NCBI RefSeq assembly: GCF_000282995.1
Contig: NZ_ALEE01000567.1
Span: forward strand, 1 to 13,347
DNA: 13,347 bases
Origin: Melaminivora alkalimesophila
Lineage (GTDB): Bacteria; Pseudomonadota; Gammaproteobacteria; Burkholderiales; Burkholderiaceae_C
Direction: 5' to 3'
The number at the start of each line of letters is the position of its first letter. Position 1 is the stretch's first letter. Of this stretch, positions 7,855 through 13,347 are shown piece after piece. The translations under genes were made by a program, and so were the position numbers. The notes beneath the pieces are model-generated. The model was given only the letters and a program-made list of their open reading frames with translations, did no database searches and was not told the DNA's origin.

Positions 7855-7855
7855 C

Positions 7856-8323
7856 ATGTTGAAACACAAGTACCTCTCGGGCGGCCTGCTGGCGCTGATC
7901 GGCCTGGGCACGGCCGTCGCCAGCCTGGAATATGAAACCGGCTCCCTGGCCCGCATGGGCCCGGGCTACTTTCCCCTCCTGCTGGGCGCCGCCATGGTCG
8001 CCCTGGGCCTGCTGATCGCGGTCACGCCCGACTCGCCCGACGAGGTCCTGGCGGACAGCCAGGACCGCAGCCTGGCCGACATCGTGCGCCCGCACCTGCG
8101 CCCCTGGGGCGCGATCGTCGCCGGCATGGTGCTGTTCATCGTGCTGGGGCGCTGGGGCGGGCTGGTGCCGGCCACCTTCGCGCTGGTCTTCGTCTCGGCG
8201 CTGGGCGACCACAACAACTCCGTCAAGGCCTGCTTCTGGCTCGCCGTCGGGGTCGCGGCCTTTGCGGTGGCGGTGTTCCATTACGGAATGCAGCTGCAGT
8301 TTCCCCTGTTCACCTGGGGCTGA
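7856..8323 (+). CDS. tctB: Tripartite tricarboxylate transporter small subunit, TctB family
   Basis: Small membrane subunit of a TTT-family secondary transporter that imports carboxylates such as citrate with a periplasmic binding protein. Length is 155 residues, normal for TctB. About four hydrophobic helices are visible: roughly residues 8-24, 38-57, 84-115 (possibly a hairpin of two) and 124-146. The family hallmark GPGYFP is at 35-40. A charged loop (about 58-82) separates the halves. The ATG at 7856 is chosen because MLKHKYLSGG leads directly into the first helix; the long open frame upstream is an artefact of GC-rich composition. tctA follows after 24 bases, so the two are surely one operon. 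Expression may be limited by the hairpin at 7805-7854. Confidence 0.93.
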   Translation: MLKHKYLSGGLLALIGLGTAVASLEYETGSLARMGPGYFPLLLGAAMVALGLLIAVTPDSPDEVLADSQDRSLADIVRPHLRPWGAIVAGMVLFIVLGRWGGLVPATFALVFVSALGDHNNSVKACFWLAVGVAAFAVAVFHYGMQLQFPLFTWG

Positions 8324-8347
8324 GGCCCACCGCCGGGACACCACCCC

Positions 8348-9853
8348 ATGCTCGAGAACCTCGCCCTGGGCGCCGCGACGGCGTTTTCCATGCACAACCT
8401 GCTGTACGCCTTCATCGGCGTGCTGCTGGGCAACCTGATCGGCGTGCTGCCGGGCATCGGCCCGCTGGCGGCCATCTCCATGCTGCTGCCGATCACCTAC
8501 GGCCTGGACCCGACCGGGGCGCTGGTGATGCTGGCCGGGCTTTATTACGGCGCGAGCTTCGGCGGCGCCACCACCTCCATCCTGCTGAACCTGCCCGGCA
8601 CGGCCTCGCACGCCATCGTCTGCGTGGACGGCCACCCGCTGGCGCACCAGGGCCGGGGCGGCCAAGCCATCTTCATGGCCATGTTCGCCTCCTTCCTGGG
8701 AGTGTGCTTCGGCATCGTGCTGATGATGTTCTTCAGCCCGATGCTGGTGGACATGGCTTTCCTGTTCGGCCCGGCCGAGTATTTCGCGCTGATGCTGATG
8801 GGCCTGCTGGCGGCGGCGTCGCTGACCAGCGGCTCACCCCTCAAGGGCATCGCCGCGATCTTCCTCGGGCTGGCCATGGGGGTGGTCGGCACGGACGTGA
8901 ACAGCGGCGTGGCGCGCTTCACCTTCGACGTGCCGGAACTGATGGACGGCCTGTCGCTGGTGGCGCTGGCCATGGGCTTCTTCGGCATCAAGGACGTGCT
9001 GGCCAACGCCGGCTTCATGGGCTCGGGCACGCTGGTGGCCAGCGACAAGATCCGCGGCAGCACGGTGCGCCCGGGCAAGGGCGAGATCCGGGAGTCGATG
9101 GGCGCCATTGGGCGCGGCGCGGTGATCGGCTCGGCGCTGGGCATCCTGCCGGGGGCCGGCGGGACCATGGCGTCCTTCATGTCCTACGCGGTGGAAAAGA
9201 AGGTCTCGCGCACGCCTGAGCGCTTCGGCCATGGGGCCATGCAGGGCGTCTCCGGCCCCGAATCGGCCAACAGCTCGGCGGCCATCACCGCCTTCATCCC
9301 GACGCTGACACTGGGCATCCCGGGCGACGCCGTCATGGCGCTGATGCTCGGCGCGCTGATGATCCACAACATCATCCCCGGCCCGCAGATGATGGTCGAG
9401 CACCCGGCGATGTTCTGGGGCCTGCTGGTGAGCTTCTGGATCGGCAACGTGATGCTGATGATCCTGAACATCCCGCTGATCGGCATGTGGGTGAAGCTGC
9501 TGTCGGTGCCGTACCGGCTGATCTACCCGGCGATCATGTTCCTGATCGCCGTCGGGGTCTACAGCGGCAACAACAACCTGTTCGACGTCGGTGTGGTGTT
9601 GGCGCTGGGGGTGGTGGGCTACCTGTTCGCGGCGCTGGGTTTCCCGCCGGCGCCGCTGCTGCTGGGCTTCGTGCTGGGGCCGATGGTGGAGGAGAACTTC
9701 CGCCGCGCCCTGCTGCTGTCGCGCGGCGACATGAGCGTGTTCTTCACCCGTCCCCTGAGCGGTGTGTTCATGGGGGCGACCATCCTGATGTTGCTCTACG
9801 TGGCAATACGGCGGTTGCGCGGCGCGCGCACCCTGAAGACCGTGGCTGCCTGA
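8348..9853 (+). CDS. tctA: Tripartite tricarboxylate transporter large permease, TctA family
   Basis: Large integral membrane permease of a TTT carboxylate transporter. At 501 residues and strongly hydrophobic, it matches the family's usual size and multi-helix form. The two-fold internal repeat typical of TctA is visible: GVLPGIGPL at residues 32-40 is echoed by GILPGAGGT at 266-274. Other conserved stretches are FGGATTSILLNLPGTA (about 71-86) and GVSGPESANSSA (301-312). A GGGA lies 9 bases before the ATG. No tctC gene for the periplasmic binding protein is adjacent, a common arrangement in Burkholderiales, where many unlinked Bug-type binding proteins exist. The substrate cannot be read from sequence; the beta-oxidation genes downstream hint at an organic acid degraded through CoA esters. 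Confidence 0.97.
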   Translation: MLENLALGAATAFSMHNLLYAFIGVLLGNLIGVLPGIGPLAAISMLLPITYGLDPTGALVMLAGLYYGASFGGATTSILLNLPGTASHAIVCVDGHPLAHQGRGGQAIFMAMFASFLGVCFGIVLMMFFSPMLVDMAFLFGPAEYFALMLMGLLAAASLTSGSPLKGIAAIFLGLAMGVVGTDVNSGVARFTFDVPELMDGLSLVALAMGFFGIKDVLANAGFMGSGTLVASDKIRGSTVRPGKGEIRESMGAIGRGAVIGSALGILPGAGGTMASFMSYAVEKKVSRTPERFGHGAMQGVSGPESANSSAAITAFIPTLTLGIPGDAVMALMLGALMIHNIIPGPQMMVEHPAMFWGLLVSFWIGNVMLMILNIPLIGMWVKLLSVPYRLIYPAIMFLIAVGVYSGNNNLFDVGVVLALGVVGYLFAALGFPPAPLLLGFVLGPMVEENFRRALLLSRGDMSVFFTRPLSGVFMGATILMLLYVAIRRLRGARTLKTVAA

Positions 9854-9859
9854 GCGCGC

Positions 9860-9877
9860 CGCCCGTCCTGCCGGGCG
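9860..9877 (+). terminator. Weak GC hairpin after tctA
   Basis: CGCCCG (9860-9865) and CGGGCG (9872-9877) form a 6-bp stem with a 6-nt loop, 6 bases after the tctA stop. No T-run follows. It could partially reduce read-through into the next gene, but chance is likely at this GC content. Confidence 0.2.
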
Positions 9878-9934
9878 CGGGGCCGGCCGGTCGGGTGGCA
9901 TCCCTGACGCAGCACCTGCTTGGAGGAAGCGGCC

Positions 9935-12052
9935 ATGAGCCAGGCCCCTGACACGCAACCCGTCCACCTGCGCCTCGAGGACGAGGTGCTGGTGGTGTGC
10001 ATCGACCACCCACCCGTCAACGCGCTGTCGCAGGCGGTGCGCGCCGGCCTGCTCAAGGCCGTCGAGCGGGCCGAGAGCGATTGCGCCGTGCGCGCCGTGT
10101 TGCTGGTGGGCGTCGGCAGGGCCTTCATCGCCGGCGCCGACATCCGCGAGTTCGGCAAGCCCCCGCAGCCGCCGTCGCTGCCCGAGGTCCTCCATCGCAT
10201 GGAGCTGCTGGACAAGCCGGTGATCGCCGCCATCCAGGGGCCGGCGCTGGGCGGGGGGCTGGAGGTGGCCATGGCGGCGCACCACCGGGTGGCCCTGGCC
10301 GGTGCCAGACTGGGCCTGCCCGAGGTCCACCTGGGCCTGCTGCCGGGCGCGGGCGGAACGCAGCGTGCACCGCGCCTGATGGGTGCGCAGGCCGCGGCCG
10401 AGCTGATGCTCTCGGGCCAGCAACTCTCGGCCAGGGCGGCGCTGGAGGCGGGCCTGGTGGACCGGCTGGTCGAGGGCGAGGACCCCACGGCAGCAGGCCT
10501 GGCCTGTGCGCGGGAACTGCTGGCCAGCGGCGCCAGGCCGCGGCGCACCCGCGACCTGCCGATTCCCGACGCGGCCACCGCGCCGGCGCAGCTCGACCAA
10601 CTCGCCGCCGACACAGCCAGCAAGGCGCGCGGTCTGTTCTCGCCGGCGCGAATCATCGAATGCGTGCGTGCGGCGCTCGAGCTGCCCTTCGAGGAAGGCC
10701 TGCGGCGCGAGCGCGAGCTGTTCGTGGAGTGCCTGAACAGCCCGCAGCGCGAAGCCCTGGTCCACGCCTTCTTCGCCGAGCGCGAGACCGCCAAGATTCC
10801 CGAGGCCCGCGCCGCCTCGCCGCGCCCGCTGGCCAGGCTGGCCGTCATCGGTGGCGGCACCATGGGCGCCGGCATCGCGGTGGCGGCGCTGGACGCGGGC
10901 CTAGCGGTGACCATGATCGAGCGCGACCAGGAGTCCATCGCCCGCGGCCAGGCCAATGTCGAAAAGGTCTACGACGCCCTGATCGCCAAGGGCCGCCTGA
11001 CGGCCGAGGCCAAGGCCGCCACTCTGGCGCGCTTCACGCCCGACACGTCGTACGACGCTGTCGCCGATGTCGACTTGGTGATCGAGGCGGTGTTCGAGGA
11101 CCTGGACATCAAGAAGGCCGTGTTCCGCGAGCTCGACCGGGTGTGCAGAAGGGGCTGCGTACTGGCCACCAACACCTCCTACCTGGACATCGACGCGATT
11201 GCCGCCGAAACCCGGCGCCCGCAGGACGTGATCGGCCTGCATTTCTTCAGCCCCGCCCACATCATGCGGCTGCTGGAGATCGTGGTCGCGGCCAGGACCG
11301 CGCCCGACGTGGTGGCCACCGCCTTCGAGCTGGCCCGGCGCCTGAAGAAGGTGCCGGTGCGCGCCGGCGTGTGCGACGGCTTCATCGGCAACCGCATCCT
11401 GGCCGTCTACCGCGAGGCCGCCAACCACATGCTGGAGGACGGCGCGAGCCCCTACGAAATCGACGCTGCTGTGCGCGCCTTTGGCTACCCCATGGGCCCG
11501 TTCCAGGTTTCGGACCTCGCCGGCGGCGACATCGGCTGGGCCACGCGCAAGCGCCAGGCGGCAACGCGCGACCCCAAGGCGCGCTACGTGGAAATCGCCG
11601 ACCGCATCGCCGAGCGCGGCTGGTTCGGCCAGAAGAGCGGGCGCGGCTGGTACCGGTATCCGCAGGGCGCGCGCATCGGCCAAGAAGACCCCGAGGTGCT
11701 GGCCATCGCCGATGCCGAGCGTGCGAAGAAGGGCATCACGCCGCGCCGCTTCACGCAGGACGAGATCCTGCGCCGCTACATGGCGGCCATGGTCAACGAG
11801 GGCGCGCGCGTGCTGGAGGAAGGCATTGCCCTGCGCCCGCTGGACATTGACGCCACCTTCCTGTTCGGCTACGGCTTTCCGCGCTGGCGCGGGGGGCCGA
11901 TGAAGTGGGCCGACATGCAGGGTCTGGACAGAGTGCTGGCCGACATTCGCGAGTTCGCCAAGGAAGACCCGCAGTTCTGGCGGCCCGCGCCGCTGCTGGA
12001 AAGACTGGTCGCCGAAGGGCGCGATTTCGAGAGCCTGAACCGCCCGGCCTGA
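9935..12052 (+). CDS. Bifunctional enoyl-CoA hydratase / 3-hydroxyacyl-CoA dehydrogenase (FadB/FadJ-like)
   Basis: Fused beta-oxidation enzyme that hydrates trans-2-enoyl-CoA and then oxidises the 3-hydroxyacyl-CoA with NAD. Length is 705 residues. The N-terminal crotonase domain (about 10-190) keeps the oxyanion-hole region FIAGADIREF (64-73) and both catalytic glutamates, E110 (GGGLE) and E130 (LPE), spaced as in E. coli FadB E119/E139. After a helical linker, the dehydrogenase NAD-binding domain starts at about 300, with GGGTMG (306-311). The catalytic dyad is H436 (LHFFSP) and E448, and the C-terminal helical domains continue to the end (GFIGNRIL, 482-489; FGYGFPRWRGGP, 644-655). An excellent GGAGG (9922-9926) lies 8 bases upstream, fixing the ATG at 9935 rather than the in-frame TTG at 9920. 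It sits 81 bases after tctA and 54 before the thiolase. Chain-length preference is unknown; layout resembles peroxisomal-type multifunctional enzymes. Confidence 0.96.
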   Translation: MSQAPDTQPVHLRLEDEVLVVCIDHPPVNALSQAVRAGLLKAVERAESDCAVRAVLLVGVGRAFIAGADIREFGKPPQPPSLPEVLHRMELLDKPVIAAIQGPALGGGLEVAMAAHHRVALAGARLGLPEVHLGLLPGAGGTQRAPRLMGAQAAAELMLSGQQLSARAALEAGLVDRLVEGEDPTAAGLACARELLASGARPRRTRDLPIPDAATAPAQLDQLAADTASKARGLFSPARIIECVRAALELPFEEGLRRERELFVECLNSPQREALVHAFFAERETAKIPEARAASPRPLARLAVIGGGTMGAGIAVAALDAGLAVTMIERDQESIARGQANVEKVYDALIAKGRLTAEAKAATLARFTPDTSYDAVADVDLVIEAVFEDLDIKKAVFRELDRVCRRGCVLATNTSYLDIDAIAAETRRPQDVIGLHFFSPAHIMRLLEIVVAARTAPDVVATAFELARRLKKVPVRAGVCDGFIGNRILAVYREAANHMLEDGASPYEIDAAVRAFGYPMGPFQVSDLAGGDIGWATRKRQAATRDPKARYVEIADRIAERGWFGQKSGRGWYRYPQGARIGQEDPEVLAIADAERAKKGITPRRFTQDEILRRYMAAMVNEGARVLEEGIALRPLDIDATFLFGYGFPRWRGGPMKWADMQGLDRVLADIREFAKEDPQFWRPAPLLERLVAEGRDFESLNRPA

Positions 12053-12106
12053 AGCGCCGTGTAGCATCCCCGACGTTCCACACTGCCACCACGAAGGGTT
12101 CGGTTC

Positions 12107-13306
12107 ATGCGCGAAGCCGTCATCGTCTCCACCGCCCGCACGCCACTGACCAAGGCGCACCGCGGCGAATTCAACGCCACGCCCGGGCCGGAGCTGGGTG
12201 CCTTTGCCGTGCGCGCCGCCGTGGAGCGCGCGGGCGTCGATCCGCACCTGATCGAGGACCTGGTCTGGGGCTGTGGCTATCCCGAGGGCACCACCGGGCG
12301 CAACATCGGCCGCCAGACCGCGCTGCGCGCCGGCCTGCCGGTGGCGGTGGGTGGTTGCGTGGTCAACCGCTTCTGCGCCTCGGGCCTCCAGGCGATCGCC
12401 ATCGCTGCCGGCCGCGTGGTGCTGGAAGGCGTGCCGGCGCTGGTGGCCGGCGGCGTGGAAAGCATCTCGCTGATGAACCCGGCCGGCCGCAGCGGCACCG
12501 CGCACCTCGATCCCTGGCTGCTCGAGCACAAGCCCGAACTCTTCATGGAGATGATCGACACGGCCGACGTGGTGGCCGAGCGCTACGGCATCTCGCGCGA
12601 GGACCAGGACGCCTTTGCCCTGCAAAGCCAGCAGCGCACGGCGGCGGCGCAAGCGTCGGGCGTGTTCGATGACGAGATCGTCGCCTGCACCACGCGCATG
12701 ATGGAAAAGAACAAGGAGACCGGCGAGGTTACCTACCGCGAGGCCGTGGCCACCATGGACAACTGCAACCGGCCTTCCACCACCCTGGAGGGCCTGGCCC
12801 AGCTCGCGCCGGTCAAGGGCCCGGGGCGGTTCGTCACCGCCGGCAACGCCTCGCAGCTGTCCGACGGCGCCAGTGCCTGCGTGGTCATGGAGGCCAGGGA
12901 GGCCGAGCGCCGGGGCCTTGAGCCGCTGGGCGCGTTTCGCGGCTTTGCGGTGGCCGGCTGCGAGCCCGACGAGATGGGCATCGGCCCGGTCTTTGCCGTG
13001 CCGCGCCTGCTCGAGCGCGCAGGCCTCAAAGTGCAGGACATCGACCTGTGGGAACTGAACGAGGCCTTCGCCTCGCAGGCGCTGTATTGCCAGCGCAAGC
13101 TCGGCATCCCCATGGAGCGGCTGAACGTCAACGGCGGCGCGATCTCGATCGGCCACCCCTTCGGCATGACCGGCGCGCGCCTGGCGGGGCACCTCCTGCT
13201 GGAGGGCCGACGCCGCAGGCAGCGCGGCGAGCGTGTGCAGTGGGGCGTGGTGACCATGTGCGTCGGCGGCGGCATGGGCGCAGCCGGTCTGTTCGAGATC
13301 CTGTGA
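12107..13306 (+). CDS. Acetyl-CoA C-acyltransferase (thiolase)
   Basis: Thiolase catalysing CoA-dependent cleavage of 3-ketoacyl-CoA to acetyl-CoA plus a shortened acyl-CoA, the last step of beta-oxidation, or the reverse condensation. Length is 399 residues, normal for the family. The acyl-accepting cysteine is C90 in [10 protein letters not shown]. The remaining catalytic residues are also present: NEAFA at 318-322, H350 in GHPFGMTG, and C385 in [14 protein letters not shown] (12093-12098) lies 8 bases before the ATG. It directly follows the hydratase/dehydrogenase with a 54-base gap, and the pair supplies the last three beta-oxidation steps. Its stop TGA shares one base with the ATG of the next frame. 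The degradative acyltransferase role is inferred from context; a biosynthetic acetyl-CoA acetyltransferase is less likely. Gene names such as fadA are plausible but not certain. Confidence 0.96.
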   Translation: MREAVIVSTARTPLTKAHRGEFNATPGPELGAFAVRAAVERAGVDPHLIEDLVWGCGYPEGTTGRNIGRQTALRAGLPVAVGGCVVNRFCASGLQAIAIAAGRVVLEGVPALVAGGVESISLMNPAGRSGTAHLDPWLLEHKPELFMEMIDTADVVAERYGISREDQDAFALQSQQRTAAAQASGVFDDEIVACTTRMMEKNKETGEVTYREAVATMDNCNRPSTTLEGLAQLAPVKGPGRFVTAGNASQLSDGASACVVMEAREAERRGLEPLGAFRGFAVAGCEPDEMGIGPVFAVPRLLERAGLKVQDIDLWELNEAFASQALYCQRKLGIPMERLNVNGGAISIGHPFGMTGARLAGHLLLEGRRRRQRGERVQWGVVTMCVGGGMGAAGLFEIL

Positions 13307-13347
13307 TGGCGGGCCAAGACGGGCAGCTGCCGCAGGACCGCGCCGCC
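13306..13347 (+). CDS. Start of a downstream gene, product unknown (3' partial)
   Basis: An ATG at 13306 overlaps the thiolase stop as TGATG and opens a frame of 14 codons with no stop to the window edge, beginning [10 protein letters not shown]. The one-base overlap is typical of translationally coupled genes in one operon. No strong Shine-Dalgarno is visible. The residues are too few to assign a family. Confidence 0.42.
   Translation, partial: MAGQDGQLPQDRAA

Noticed and set aside
5474..7855. Very long open frame upstream of and in frame with tctB
   Set aside because: It runs out of frame through pyrC and htpX and encodes low-complexity sequence. Only the part from the ATG at 7856 matches a family (TctB).
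10901..13192. A 763-codon minus strand frame opposite the hydratase/dehydrogenase and thiolase
   Set aside because: It spans two well-supported + strand genes and has His/Gln/Ala/Gly-rich shadow composition without domains.
1..13347. tRNA or rRNA genes, CRISPR arrays, insertion sequences, phage or attachment sites
   Set aside because: Read-through by eye showed no regularly spaced repeats, transposase motifs or tRNA-like cloverleaf. The genes are contiguous core or catabolic families with even composition.

Overview
The window reads as the chromosome of a high-GC beta-proteobacterium, most likely Burkholderiales and probably Comamonadaceae. This is inferred from strong G/C third-position bias, a giant tandem UvrA, a tctB-tctA pair with no adjacent binding-protein gene, and a short palindromic repeat of a kind common in that group. 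No species can be named from sequence alone.

All eight supported genes lie on the + strand and are densely packed. No gene-free stretch exceeds 300 bases. From left to right: the 3' part of a very large tandem UvrA-like ATPase (1-5375, 5' end outside the window); pyrC, a type II dihydroorotase (5598-6647); htpX, a membrane zinc protease (6864-7733); tctB and tctA, membrane subunits of a tripartite tricarboxylate-type transporter (7856-8323 and 8348-9853); a fused enoyl-CoA hydratase/3-hydroxyacyl-CoA dehydrogenase (9935-12052); a thiolase (12107-13306); and the first codons of another gene (from 13306) that overlaps the thiolase stop by one base.

The left half looks like separate housekeeping units: DNA damage recognition, pyrimidine synthesis, and membrane protein quality control. 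Each appears to have its own control signals. A strong intrinsic terminator sits in the pyrC leader with a competing upstream hairpin. A sigma-32-like promoter precedes htpX. The right half looks like a catabolic unit: a carboxylate importer followed by enzymes for the last three steps of beta-oxidation (hydration, oxidation, thiolysis).

The items most worth a second look are: (1) a palindromic repeat inserted in frame inside the uvrA-like gene, adding a peptide that the homologous second half of the same protein lacks; (2) a nested hairpin that covers the likely ribosome binding site of tctB up to the base before its ATG; (3) the terminator and alternative hairpin just before pyrC; and (4) the heat-shock-type promoter of htpX. 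No wholly new system is evident; the protein families are all recognisable.
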